Shown here in pieces: positions 17,809 through 26,232 of a stretch of DNA of 64,000 nt. Source of the DNA: Rhodospirillales bacterium (GTDB taxonomy: Bacteria; Pseudomonadota; Alphaproteobacteria; Reyranellales; Reyranellaceae); contig CP064988.1 of assembly GCA_016699855.1 (NCBI GenBank), positions 5,174,501 to 5,238,500 of the forward strand, in the 5' to 3' direction. A model generated the notes under the pieces. It was not told the DNA's origin, searched no databases, and was given only the letters and a program-made list of their open reading frames with translations. A program made the translations under genes and the position numbers. Each line of letters opens with the position of its first letter. Position 1 is the first letter of the stretch.

Positions 17809-18792
17809 ATGTTGAGAGTGGCTTTCGCCGGCGGCTTCGCGGCGACCTTCGCGCCGCTGGTCCGGCCGTCGCTGAAGATCCCCTGCGAGATCGTCGTCGT
17901 CGCCGACGAGGCGGAGGCCGCCGGGAGCCTCGGCGATATCGACGTCCTCGTGACTCTGGCGTTCACGCCGGCGATGGGCGCGGCGGCCGGATCGCGCCTC
18001 AAGCTCGTGCAGTTGCCCGCGGCCGGGCTCGACCGGATCGACCGCGCGGCGCTGCCGGCCGGCGTGGCGCTGGCGAACGCCTACGGCCACGAGGCGGGCA
18101 TCGCCGAGTACATCATGGGCGCCATGGTGGCGCTGACGCGCGACTTCCGGGCGCTCGACGCGGGCCTGCGGGCCGGCGACTGGCCGGGCCAGTGGGCGCC
18201 AGGCAGGCCACGTTCGCCGCTGTCGCCGGAGCTGGCCGGCGCGACCCTGGGGATCCTCGGTCACGGTCATATCGGCGCGGCGCTCGCGCCCCGGGCGCGG
18301 GCCTTCGATATGGAGGTCGTGGCGATCCGGCGCGACACCGCGCGTGGTGCCGGGGGCGGCGCGACGCTGCTGGGCGGCCTCGACCGTCTCGACGAATTGC
18401 TGCGCGCCAGCGACTACCTCGCCATCACCTTGTCGTTGAACGAGCGCACCCGCGGATTGATCGGCGCGCGCGAGCTGGCGCTGATGAAGCCGGGCGCGCG
18501 TCTGGTCAACGTCGCGCGCGCGGAGATCGTCGATGAGGCGGCGTTGTTCGACGCGCTGTCGAGCGGCCGCCTCGCCGGCGCCGCGCTCGACGTCTGGTAC
18601 CGCTACCCGCGCGACGACCGGCCGACCGCGCCGGCCGCGCTGCCGTTCCACACGTTGCCGAACGTGTTGATGACGCCGCACGTCTCCGGCGCGACCGAAG
18701 GGATGGCCGCGGCGCGCGCGGCCGTCGTGGCGTCGAACATCGAACGGATCGCGCGCGGCGAACGCCCGATCAACGAAGTGACCACGCCATGA
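17809..18792 (+). CDS. D-2-hydroxyacid dehydrogenase family protein
   Basis: A 327-residue NAD(P)-dependent dehydrogenase. LGILGHGHIGAALAPRA near residue 148 is the dinucleotide-binding GxGxxG. LVNVARAEIVDEAALFDAL holds the catalytic Arg region in a variant form: the common form is NxxRGxxVDE, here RAEIVDE. MTPHVSGAT carries the catalytic His. I chose ATG 17809 because conserved sequence begins there. The stop overlaps the start of the next gene by 4 bp (ATGA), so the two are translationally coupled. Substrate unknown. Confidence 0.9.
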   Translation: MLRVAFAGGFAATFAPLVRPSLKIPCEIVVVADEAEAAGSLGDIDVLVTLAFTPAMGAAAGSRLKLVQLPAAGLDRIDRAALPAGVALANAYGHEAGIAEYIMGAMVALTRDFRALDAGLRAGDWPGQWAPGRPRSPLSPELAGATLGILGHGHIGAALAPRARAFDMEVVAIRRDTARGAGGGATLLGGLDRLDELLRASDYLAITLSLNERTRGLIGARELALMKPGARLVNVARAEIVDEAALFDALSSGRLAGAALDVWYRYPRDDRPTAPAALPFHTLPNVLMTPHVSGATEGMAAARAAVVASNIERIARGERPINEVTTP

Positions 18793-19568
18793 ACGTTTCG
18801 GCCGCCGTCTCTCCGTCCGATGCCGCGGGCTGGTTCGCGCGCTTCAAGGCGTTCGGTCTGGCGCCGGGTCCGGACACCTACGCGGCGCTGTTCCACCCCG
18901 AGGGCGAGGTCGCCGATGCGGGCATGGCGGCGCCGACGCCGGCGTCGGCCGTGCGCGAGGCGATCGCGCACGTGCTGCGGCTGATGCCCGACCTGCGCAT
19001 CGACATGCGGCGCTACCGCGGGCGCGGCGCGGCGGTGTTCGTCGAGGCGGCCAACTCGGCCACCATCAACGGCGTCGCGGTGGCGTGGGAGTCGGTCTAC
19101 CGCGTGCATCTGCGTGACGGCGGGGTGTTCCGCGGCCGGCGCTTCTACGACCAGGCCGCCGTGTTCCGCGCGCTGCGGCCCGATCTGGGATGGCTGGATC
19201 GGCGTCCCGCGTCATCGGGCGCGCCGCCGCCGCGCTACGCCGACATCGTCCCCGGCGCGCCCGTCGACGCGGCGTTCACGGCGGAGACGATGATCGGATC
19301 TCCCGACCGGCATGACGGGATGGTGCCCGCCGAGCTCCGGCGGCATCTCGGCGACGCGCCGTTCGAGCTGGTCGACTGGGCGGGGGACGACGGGCTCGCC
19401 TTCGTCGAGTGGCGTCATGGCGACCTGCTCGGCGTCGACCGGCTCGATCTGGCCGACGGCGTCGTGACGTCCATGCGTCGCCACTTCGACACGCTCGGCC
19501 TGTTGGCCGCGCGGGATCCCTCGGTCGCAGCGCTGCGCGCGTCGCTGCTATCGAACGCCGCGCGCTGA
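18789..19568 (+). CDS. SnoaL/NTF2-like protein, probably two tandem domains
   Basis: A 259-residue cytosolic protein. Residues 10-125 follow the SnoaL pattern: W-F-ARFKAFGLAPGPD, LFHPEGEVADAG, AVREAIAHVLRLMPDLRID, and the closing strand VYRVHLRDGGVFRGRRFYDQ. Residues 140-250 look like a second diverged copy ending in DLADGVVTSMRRHFD. It is translationally coupled to the 2-hydroxyacid dehydrogenase, so it may act on the same small molecule as an isomerase, hydratase or binding protein. The assignment of activity is inference only. Confidence 0.75.
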   Translation: MNVSAAVSPSDAAGWFARFKAFGLAPGPDTYAALFHPEGEVADAGMAAPTPASAVREAIAHVLRLMPDLRIDMRRYRGRGAAVFVEAANSATINGVAVAWESVYRVHLRDGGVFRGRRFYDQAAVFRALRPDLGWLDRRPASSGAPPPRYADIVPGAPVDAAFTAETMIGSPDRHDGMVPAELRRHLGDAPFELVDWAGDDGLAFVEWRHGDLLGVDRLDLADGVVTSMRRHFDTLGLLAARDPSVAALRASLLSNAAR

Positions 19569-19591
19569 GCGCGGCCGCCTGCCGGCGCGAC

Positions 19592-20398
19592 CTACCGCCC
19601 CGTCCATTCCGGCTGCGGCCTCTTCCCGACGAAGGCGTCGATGCCGATGCGGGCGTCCTCCCGCATCATGGCGCCCGCCATGTAGGCGCTGGCGTAGGCG
19701 TAGGCCTGCGCCAGGTCCATCTCCATGTGCTTGTGGAACAGCTCCTTGCCCTGGGCCAGCACCAGCGGGCTCTTGGTCGCGATGTGCCGCGCCAACGCCA
19801 TCGCCGCGGCGTCGAGCTCGGCGGCCGGCACGACGCGGCTCAGCAGCCCGTCGCGCAGCGCCGTCTCGGCGCTCACCGGCTCGCCGGTCAGCAGCATGTC
19901 CAGCGCGCGTTTGGCGCCGACGTTGCGGCCCAGCGGGACGGACGGGGTGCCGCAGAACAGGCCGATGTTGACGCCCGGCGTCGCGAACTTGGCGTCGTCC
20001 GCGGCGATCGCCAGATCGCACGCCGCCACCAGCTGGCAGCCGGCGGCCGTCGCGATTCCGCGCACTTTGGCGATGACCGGCTGGGGCAGGGCGCGGATCT
20101 TCAGCATCATCGCGCTGCAGGAGGTCACCAGCGCGTGGTGGAAGCCGTACTCCGAGCTTGAGCGCACCTCGCGCAGGTCGTGGCCGGCCGAGAAGGCGCG
20201 GCCGTTGGCCTGGATGACGACGACTCGGATCTCCTTGTCGGCGGCGAGCCGGTCGAACTCCTGGTCGAGGGCCGCGATCAGGTCGCTCGAGAGCGCGTTC
20301 ATCGCCTTCGGCCGGTTCAACGTCAGCACGGCGACGCGGCCGCTGTCCTCGCGCAGCAGGACGGGCTCGTTCACTTCGGCGGTGGGGGCGGCGGTCAT
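19592..20398 (-). CDS. Enoyl-CoA hydratase/isomerase family protein
   Basis: A 268-residue crotonase. RVAVLTLNRPKAMNALSSDL opens the fold, NGRAFSAGHDLREV gives the first oxyanion-hole strand, and IATAAGCQLVAACDLAIA the second. FVGKRPQPEWTGR is a common crotonase C-terminus. The start at 20398 was chosen by similarity because the open frame extends about 500 bp further. It converges with the SnoaL-like gene, with 23 bp between the stops. It likely acts in fatty acid or aromatic acyl-CoA breakdown. Confidence 0.93.
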   Translation of the reverse strand: MTAAPTAEVNEPVLLREDSGRVAVLTLNRPKAMNALSSDLIAALDQEFDRLAADKEIRVVVIQANGRAFSAGHDLREVRSSSEYGFHHALVTSCSAMMLKIRALPQPVIAKVRGIATAAGCQLVAACDLAIAADDAKFATPGVNIGLFCGTPSVPLGRNVGAKRALDMLLTGEPVSAETALRDGLLSRVVPAAELDAAAMALARHIATKSPLVLAQGKELFHKHMEMDLAQAYAYASAYMAGAMMREDARIGIDAFVGKRPQPEWTGR

Positions 20399-20524
20399 CG
20401 CTTCGTCCTCGGTTCGTGGGCGCGATCGGCGGGCAGCATAGCACCGCTGCGGCGCGTTGTGCGCCGGCGGAGGGGGTTCTATACGGAGCGCCGCGCGCGG
20501 GGTTGGATGATCGGGAGCGGGTCG

Positions 20525-20950
20525 ATGCCGGTGATGGGACCGACGGAGTTGCGGGCGTTCCTCGACGAGGCGTTCCCTCAGGCCGGGCACCTCGATCTGC
20601 GCATCGAGCATGTCGACGACAGGACGATCCGCGTGCGCATGCCGACCGGTGAGCGGCACCTGCGGCCGGGCGGCACGGTATCGGGACCGACGCTGATGTG
20701 GCTGGCGGATTGCGCGACCTATCTGCTGATCCTCGCGCAGATCGGGCCGGTGGCGCTGGCGGTGACCACCAACCTCAACATCAATTTCCTGCGCAAGCCG
20801 GTGCCGGGCGACCTGGTCGGCGAGGGAAGGCTGATGAAGCTGGGCAAGCGTCTGGCGGTCGCCGAGTTCACGATCTTCAACGACGGCGATCCCGACGCGG
20901 TGGCCCATGTCACCTGCACCTATTCGATCCCGCCGGCGCGCGGCGGCTGA
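20525..20950 (+). CDS. PaaI-family hotdog thioesterase
   Basis: A 141-residue hotdog protein. RHLRPGGTVSGPTLMWLADC is the characteristic helix-loop, with the Asp of LADCATYLLI at the usual catalytic position, and LNINFLRKPVPGDLVGEGRL is the family's central strand. The ATG at 20525 has GGGAGCGGGTCG upstream. It probably hydrolyses short or aromatic acyl-CoA. It lies just upstream of rplM, an arrangement I recall from Hyphomicrobiales. Confidence 0.9.
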   Translation: MPVMGPTELRAFLDEAFPQAGHLDLRIEHVDDRTIRVRMPTGERHLRPGGTVSGPTLMWLADCATYLLILAQIGPVALAVTTNLNINFLRKPVPGDLVGEGRLMKLGKRLAVAEFTIFNDGDPDAVAHVTCTYSIPPARGG

Positions 20951-21114
20951 TGCCGATGTGGGGTAAAATATTACCTATATTTCAAGTGATTGATTTAAAT
21001 GACTATTTCTGGAGGTCGATGCGCGTCGACGCTTGACTTCGCGAACTCGCGCCCGTACATCAGCGCCCGTCCGGGCGGCCCCAGGCCGGCCCGTGTTTTA
21101 TTTGGACGGAACAG
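20951..21114 (+). promoter_or_regulatory. AT-rich leader and probable promoter of rplM-rpsI
   Basis: This gap holds an unusually AT-rich stretch (about 20961-21005, with AAAATATTACCTATATTTCA). Downstream, TTGACT (21033-21038) and TACATC (21056-21061) are separated by 17 bp, a good match to a housekeeping sigma-70-type promoter about 50 bp before the rplM start. I see no convincing structured L13-binding leader. The boundary of the regulatory region is approximate. Confidence 0.55.
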
Positions 21115-21579
21115 ATGGCCACCTTCAACCTCAAGCCTGCCGACGTGCGGAAGAAGTGGGTGCTGATCGACGCCGACGGCCTCGTTCTCGGCCGGCTGGC
21201 GACGATCATCGCGACCCGCCTGCGCGGCAAGCACATGCCGACCTACACCCCCCACGTCGATTGCGGCGACAACATCGTCGTGATCAACGCCGAGAAGGTG
21301 AAGGTCACCGGCGACAAGCTACGCGACAAGAAGTTCTACTGGCACACCGGCTATCCCGGCGGCATCAAGGAGGCCAGCCTCGGCCTGCGGCTCGGCGGCA
21401 AGTACCCCGAGCGGGTGATCGAGAAGGCGGTCGAGCGCATGATCTCGCGCGGCCCGCTGCAGCGCCAGCAGATGAAGAACCTCAAGATCTACGCTGGCGG
21501 CGCGCATCCGCACGAGGCGCAGCAGCCCGTCAAGCTCGACGTCCGGGCGATGAACCGCAAGAACGCGAGGACCGCGTAA
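21115..21579 (+). CDS. rplM: 50S ribosomal protein L13
   Basis: A 154-residue L13 of normal length. The opening FNLKPADVRKKWVLIDADGL, the motif VLGRLATIIATRLRGKH, DNIVVINAEKVKVTG and the closing IYAGGAHPHEAQQPV are all typical. It binds 23S rRNA early in assembly of the large subunit. The stop lies 2 bp before the rpsI start, giving the standard L13-S9 operon. Confidence 0.98.
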   Translation: MATFNLKPADVRKKWVLIDADGLVLGRLATIIATRLRGKHMPTYTPHVDCGDNIVVINAEKVKVTGDKLRDKKFYWHTGYPGGIKEASLGLRLGGKYPERVIEKAVERMISRGPLQRQQMKNLKIYAGGAHPHEAQQPVKLDVRAMNRKNARTA

Positions 21580-21581
21580 CC

Positions 21582-22079
21582 ATGGCCACCGAACCTCTCT
21601 CCGCCGCCGCCGGCCTGCGCAAGGCCGCCGCGAACATCGCCGCCGCCGCCCCGGTCGAGCCGGCCGGTCCGCGCACCAAGCAGATCGACTCCAAGGGCCG
21701 CTCCTACGCCACCGGAAAGCGCAAGAACGCGATCGCGCGCGTCTGGCTGAAGCCGGGCAGCGGCAAGGTCACCGTCAACGGCAAGGACCAGGAGGTCTAC
21801 TTCGCCCGTCCGACGCAGCGCATGCTGATCCAGCAGCCGTTCCTGATCGCCGGTCGCATCGGCGCCTACGACGTCGTGACGACGGTGCTGGGCGGCGGTC
21901 TGTCGGGTCAGGCCGGCGCCGTGCGCCACGGCATCTCGAAGGCGCTGACCCTGCACGAGCCGGAGCTGCGCGGTCCGCTGAAGGCCGGCGGCTTCCTCAC
22001 CCGCGACAGCCGCGTGGTCGAGCGCAAGAAGTACGGCCGCGCCGGCGCCCGCCGCAGCTTCCAGTTCAGCAAGCGCTGA
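21582..22079 (+). CDS. rpsI: 30S ribosomal protein S9
   Basis: A 165-residue S9 with an alphaproteobacterial-type N-terminal extension of about 35 residues (Ala/Pro-rich) before the conserved SYATGKRKNAIARVWLKPG. GGLSGQAGAVRHGISKAL and the C-terminal GRAGARRSFQFSKR, whose last Lys-Arg reaches the P-site tRNA, are intact. The start at 21582 is fixed by the rplM stop 2 bp earlier. A strong intrinsic terminator follows. Confidence 0.98.
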   Translation: MATEPLSAAAGLRKAAANIAAAAPVEPAGPRTKQIDSKGRSYATGKRKNAIARVWLKPGSGKVTVNGKDQEVYFARPTQRMLIQQPFLIAGRIGAYDVVTTVLGGGLSGQAGAVRHGISKALTLHEPELRGPLKAGGFLTRDSRVVERKKYGRAGARRSFQFSKR

Positions 22080-22104
22080 GCCTCGATCCCATCATCGACG
22101 CGAA

Positions 22105-22131
22105 GGGCGCCCGGCGACGGGCGCCCTTTTT
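22105..22131 (+). terminator. Rho-independent terminator after rpsI
   Basis: GGGCGCCC (22105-22112), a 6-nt loop GGCGAC, and GGGCGCCC (22119-22126) form a perfect 8-bp GC stem followed by five Ts. It lies 25 bp past the rpsI stop and separates the ribosomal operon from the convergent hydrolase gene. Confidence 0.93.
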
Positions 22132-22150
22132 CGTGGGCCGACGGCGCGGC

Positions 22151-22690
22151 TCAGGCCGGCGCCACCGCCGCGCAGGGCACGACCAACGCCGGGCCGGCCG
22201 GGGCGATGAAATCGGCCCAGAGCGCGTTGTGGTGCGCGATGATCTTCACGGCCGGCAGATGAGGGCGGTCCATCGTGGTGTGGCCGTCGCTGGGCACGAC
22301 GGTCGCGTAGCGCCGCGCCAGCGCGCTGCGCACGGTGGTGTCGACGCAGTAGTCCGTGGCGCAGCCGGTGACGATCAGGCGGACGACGCCGCGCGCCGCC
22401 AAGGTCGCCGCGAGATCGGTGTCGAGGAACGCGTCGCACGCCGTCTTGCGCACGACCGGATCGTCGGGCCGGGCGTCGAGGCCGGGCAGCAGGTGCCAGC
22501 CGGGGGCGTCGGGGTGGTGCGGATCGCCCGGCGGGCCGTCGTGCTGGACGAAGACGACCACGCCGCCGGCGGTGCGCACGGCGGCGGCCAGGGCGTTGAT
22601 GCGCCCGACCAGAGCGTCGGCGTCGTGTCTCGGCGTGGCGGCGGTGAACGAACCGCGTTGCATGCCGATGACGAGGAGCGCGGTGCGCAT
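22151..22690 (-). CDS. Isochorismatase-like cysteine hydrolase with altered catalytic Asp
   Basis: A 179-residue alpha/beta hydrolase of the isochorismatase/nicotinamidase group. The catalytic Lys (VVRKTACDAFLDTDL) and Cys (VTGCATDYCVDTTVRSA) are present, and the cis-peptide region is normal. The N-terminal strand reads ALLVIGMQRGSF, whereas the family has Asp in place of that Gly (ALLVIDMQ). One base change (GAC to GGC) would explain this. The protein may be inactive or may use another acid. Start ATG at 22690. Substrate unknown. Confidence 0.87.
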   Translation of the reverse strand: MRTALLVIGMQRGSFTAATPRHDADALVGRINALAAAVRTAGGVVVFVQHDGPPGDPHHPDAPGWHLLPGLDARPDDPVVRKTACDAFLDTDLAATLAARGVVRLIVTGCATDYCVDTTVRSALARRYATVVPSDGHTTMDRPHLPAVKIIAHHNALWADFIAPAGPALVVPCAAVAPA

Positions 22691-22839
22691 CGGCGGCCGT
22701 CCTTCCGGGGAGCGCCAGGGTAGTCCGGACGGCCCGTGAAATCCACGCCGCCGCCGCACGGCCCGCGCGACAATCCTCCCGCGGAGTGCTAAAATGAGCC
22801 TTCGCGCGCCTTCCGTGCCAACGTCGAACGAGACCACTA

Positions 22840-25800
22840 ATGCCCGCTCCGACCGACACCCTCTACAATACCCAGTGGCACCTGTTCGGCACTTGGGGCG
22901 TCAACGCCCAGGTGGTGTGGGACGGAGCGGGCGGCGCCGCCTACACCGGCGAGGGCGTCTCGGTCGCGGTGTTCGACAGCGGCGTCGACCGTCTCCATAG
23001 CGACCTCGCGGTCAACTACGACCTCGCGCATTCCATCAGCACCAACGCCGGCGGCGGCGACGGCACGCCCGGCGGCACGGCGTTCGCGGATTTCCACGGC
23101 ACCGCTGTCGCGGGCCTGATCGCGGCCGCCCGCAACGGCACCGGCGTGGTCGGCGTCGCCTACGATTCGTCGATCATCTCGATCTACCAGCAGTTCGGCG
23201 GCAGCAACGGCCCGCCCGGCGTCGACAACATCCAGGCGTTCAACCACGCCGCGCAGTACGCCGACATCATGAACAACAGCTGGGGCTACAGCGGCATCGC
23301 GTTCTTCCTCAACATCGACCCGGCTGCGATGGCGCCGGACATCGCCGCCGTGCGCGACGCCGCCGAGGACGGCCGCGGCGGGCTCGGCACGATCATGCTG
23401 CATGCCGCCGGCAACTCCCGCGCGTCCGGAGCCGACACCAACGACACCGGCTTCGGCAACAACCGCTGGGAGGTCGTGGTCGGCGCCACCGACATCAACG
23501 GCAACATCGCCAGCTTCTCGACGCCCGGCGCCTCGATCCTGGTGTCGGCGCCCGGCGTCGGCCTGCCGACCACCGACCGCACCGGCGCGATCGGCTACAG
23601 CTCCGACGACTTCGACATGGCGTTCGGCGGCACCTCGGCGGCGACGCCGGTGGCCTCGGGCGTGGTGGCGCTGATGCTGGAGGCGCGCGCCGGGCTGGGC
23701 TGGCGCGACGTGCAGGACATCCTCGCGCTGTCGGCGCGGCAGACCGGCGTGACCGCCGGCTACCAGTACAACGGCGCCTCCAACTGGAACGGCGGCGGCA
23801 CGCACTGGAGCCACGATTTCGGCGCCGGCCTGATCGACGCGCGCGCCGCCGTGCGGTTGGCGGAGACCTGGATCCTGCCCGCCGCCACCTCGGCCAACGA
23901 GGTGGTGCTCGAATCGGCGGTGACCGCGTCCGGCGCGGCGATCACCGACGGCAACACGGTCAACTCGAACATCGTCTGGTCGACGGCGATGGACATCGAG
24001 CACGTCGAGGTCGACATCAATCTGACGCATACCTTCCGTGGCGATCTGGAGATCCGCCTCACCTCGCCCTCCGGCGTGACGGTGTTGCTGGCCGACAATC
24101 CGCTGGGCGGGCAGGACGCCACCGACAACATCAGCTTCACCCTGTCGAGCACGTTCTTCCGCGGCGAGAGCGGCGTCGGCACCTGGACCCTGAGCATCAC
24201 CGACAACCAGGGCGGCGACGTCGGCGTCTTCACCAACTGGCAGCTCCGGATCACCGGCGACCTGGCGACGACCAGCGACGTCTACTACTACAACGACGAG
24301 TTCAACGAGATGTTCGCGCGCGACCCCGCCCACGCGGCGCAGCGCGGCACGCTCAACGACACCGATGGCGGCACCGACGTGGTCAACGCCTCCATGCTGT
24401 CGACGGCGGCGATCATCGACCTTGGCGGCGGCGCCTCCAGCATCGACGGCCACGCCCTGGCGATCGTCTCTGGCGTCATCGAGAACGCCTATGGCGGCGA
24501 CGGCGGCGACACGCTGCGCGGCTCCGGCTCGGTCAACGTGCTCTACGGCCAGCGCGGCAACGACCTGATCGAGGGCATGTCGGGCAACGACGAGCTGCAC
24601 GGCCACTGGGGCATCGATTCGCTCTACGGCGGCCTCGACGACGACACGCTGTTCGGCGAGACGGAGGTCGACTACCTCTACGGCGGCGACGGCAACGACC
24701 TGATGTTCGGCGGCACCGGCATCGACACGCTGAACGGCGGCTACGGCGACGATTTCTACCGCCTCGACGACGCCGACATCGTCGACGAGAACTCGCCCGG
24801 CACCGCCGGCCTCGACACCGTCTGGGTGTCGTTCACCAACTACACGCTGACCTCGGGCACCGAGGTCGGGGCCGTGAACTTCGCCGGCGCCGCGATCCTC
24901 ACGGGCGAGGGCGACCGCAACACGCTGTTCGGCGACCTCAGCGCCGACACGCTGTTCGGCCTGGGCGGCAGCGACTACCTCTACGGCTTCGCCTCGGGCG
25001 ACTCGCTCTACGGCGGCGCCGGCGACGACTTCCTGTTCGGCGGCACCGGCGGCGACACGCTGGTGGGCGGCGCCGACAACGACTACTACCGGCTCGACGA
25101 CGGCGGCGCCGACACGGTGATCGAGGGCGCCGGCGGAGGCACCGGCAGCGCCGATCAGGTCTGGGTCGGCTTCTCCGGCCACACGCTGGCGGCCAACGTC
25201 GAATGGGGCGTCCTGAACTTCGATACCGCCGGCGACCTCACCGGCAACGCCAGCGACAACACGCTCTACGGCACCGACGGGGTGAATACGCTGAGCGGCG
25301 CCGACGGCAACGACAACCTGCTGGGCTACGCCGGCGTGGACGTGCTGTACGGCGGCAACGGCAACGACGTGCTGCAGGGCGGCCTCGACACCGACACGCT
25401 CTACGGCGGCGACGGCAACGACGCCTTCATCGGCGGCACCGGCGCCGGCAACACGTATTTCGGCGGCGTCGGCGACGATTTCTACCGCGTCGACGCGGGC
25501 GCCGACGTGGTCGACGAGACCGGCGGCTCGGGCATCGACACGGTCTGGGTGTCCGTCACCATCGACTACGTCGCGCCGGCCGGCATCGAGAACCTCGCCG
25601 CCAACATCGGCACCGCGCTGAACCTCACCGGCAACACGCTGGACAATTTCATCCAGGGCAACGACGCGGTGAACACGCTGAGCGGCGCGGCCGGCAACGA
25701 CACGCTGCAGGGCTTCGGCGGCGCCGACCGGCTGGTCGGCGGGACGGGCCGCGACGTCCTCAGCGGCGGCACCGGCGCCGACATCTTCGCCTACAGCGCG

Positions 25801-25989
25801 GGCGACGGGAACGATGTCATCGTCGACTTCAACTTCGGCGACGGCGACCGGATCGACCTGACGGGCATCGTGTACATCGGCAACGGCGCCACCGCCGACG
25901 TGGCGCTGCTGTCGGCCGATGGTGGGGTCACCACGTTCACGATCAGCGCCAACAACGGCTACAACTGGACCGGCGCCGAGTTCATCTGA
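22840..25989 (+). CDS. Secreted S8 (subtilisin/kexin-like) protease with P-domain and RTX repeats
   Basis: A 1049-residue protein. The catalytic triad is visible: D46 (VAVFDSGVD), H86 (FHGTAVAGLIAA) and S266 (GGTSAATPVASG), with the oxyanion Asn in MNNSWGY. Residues 360-480 form a proprotein-convertase P-domain (TFRGDLEIRLTSPSG, GVGTWTLSITDNQGGDVG). From about residue 553 glycine-aspartate nonapeptides (GGDGNDLMFGGTG type) occur in three long modules separated by YRLDD...VWV linkers. There is no Sec signal, and the C-terminus (DFNFGDGDRIDLTGI...) suits type I secretion. No ABC/HlyD/TolC genes are near. The ribosome site is weak. Confidence 0.93.
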   Translation: MPAPTDTLYNTQWHLFGTWGVNAQVVWDGAGGAAYTGEGVSVAVFDSGVDRLHSDLAVNYDLAHSISTNAGGGDGTPGGTAFADFHGTAVAGLIAAARNGTGVVGVAYDSSIISIYQQFGGSNGPPGVDNIQAFNHAAQYADIMNNSWGYSGIAFFLNIDPAAMAPDIAAVRDAAEDGRGGLGTIMLHAAGNSRASGADTNDTGFGNNRWEVVVGATDINGNIASFSTPGASILVSAPGVGLPTTDRTGAIGYSSDDFDMAFGGTSAATPVASGVVALMLEARAGLGWRDVQDILALSARQTGVTAGYQYNGASNWNGGGTHWSHDFGAGLIDARAAVRLAETWILPAATSANEVVLESAVTASGAAITDGNTVNSNIVWSTAMDIEHVEVDINLTHTFRGDLEIRLTSPSGVTVLLADNPLGGQDATDNISFTLSSTFFRGESGVGTWTLSITDNQGGDVGVFTNWQLRITGDLATTSDVYYYNDEFNEMFARDPAHAAQRGTLNDTDGGTDVVNASMLSTAAIIDLGGGASSIDGHALAIVSGVIENAYGGDGGDTLRGSGSVNVLYGQRGNDLIEGMSGNDELHGHWGIDSLYGGLDDDTLFGETEVDYLYGGDGNDLMFGGTGIDTLNGGYGDDFYRLDDADIVDENSPGTAGLDTVWVSFTNYTLTSGTEVGAVNFAGAAILTGEGDRNTLFGDLSADTLFGLGGSDYLYGFASGDSLYGGAGDDFLFGGTGGDTLVGGADNDYYRLDDGGADTVIEGAGGGTGSADQVWVGFSGHTLAANVEWGVLNFDTAGDLTGNASDNTLYGTDGVNTLSGADGNDNLLGYAGVDVLYGGNGNDVLQGGLDTDTLYGGDGNDAFIGGTGAGNTYFGGVGDDFYRVDAGADVVDETGGSGIDTVWVSVTIDYVAPAGIENLAANIGTALNLTGNTLDNFIQGNDAVNTLSGAAGNDTLQGFGGADRLVGGTGRDVLSGGTGADIFAYSAGDGNDVIVDFNFGDGDRIDLTGIVYIGNGATADVALLSADGGVTTFTISANNGYNWTGAEFI
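24495..25860 (+). repeat. RTX calcium-binding repeat region inside the S8 protease gene
   Basis: DNA coding many GGxGxDxLx nonapeptides, for example GGDGNDLMFGGTGIDTLNGG. It is arranged as three similar modules, each an RTX block, then a DDFYRxD...DTVWVSxT linker, then an L-x-G-N...N-x-L-x-G bridge. The module period suggests internal duplication. These repeats are not a CRISPR. Confidence 0.85.
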
Positions 25990-26232
25990 GCAGACTCACT
26001 CCGGCAGGCCGGCGAGACGCCGCGCCTCGACGTACCGCACGGAATCCTCGGATCGCCGACGGGCGTCCGCGACGGCCGCGAGCCGTTGCGGGCGGGTCCG
26101 CGCCGGCGTATACATCCATCACGCCGCTGAAAATTGTCGTGACGTAACGGCGACACGCGGTTCGACGCCCCTCTAAGGCGGAACTTGTCCGTCGATTTCG
26201 TCTACGCTTTTTGGCTGGGCCGGGGGGCCGAT

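Noticed and set aside
20951..21114. L13-type autoregulatory RNA leader before rplM
   Set aside because: The AT-rich stretch does not fold into the known leader form, and that RNA family is described mainly from Firmicutes. Only promoter elements are called.
22837..25182. Long minus-strand open frame opposite the protease
   Set aside because: It is antisense to strong subtilisin/RTX motifs, and its Val/Ala/Glu/Asp-rich repeats simply mirror the RTX codons.
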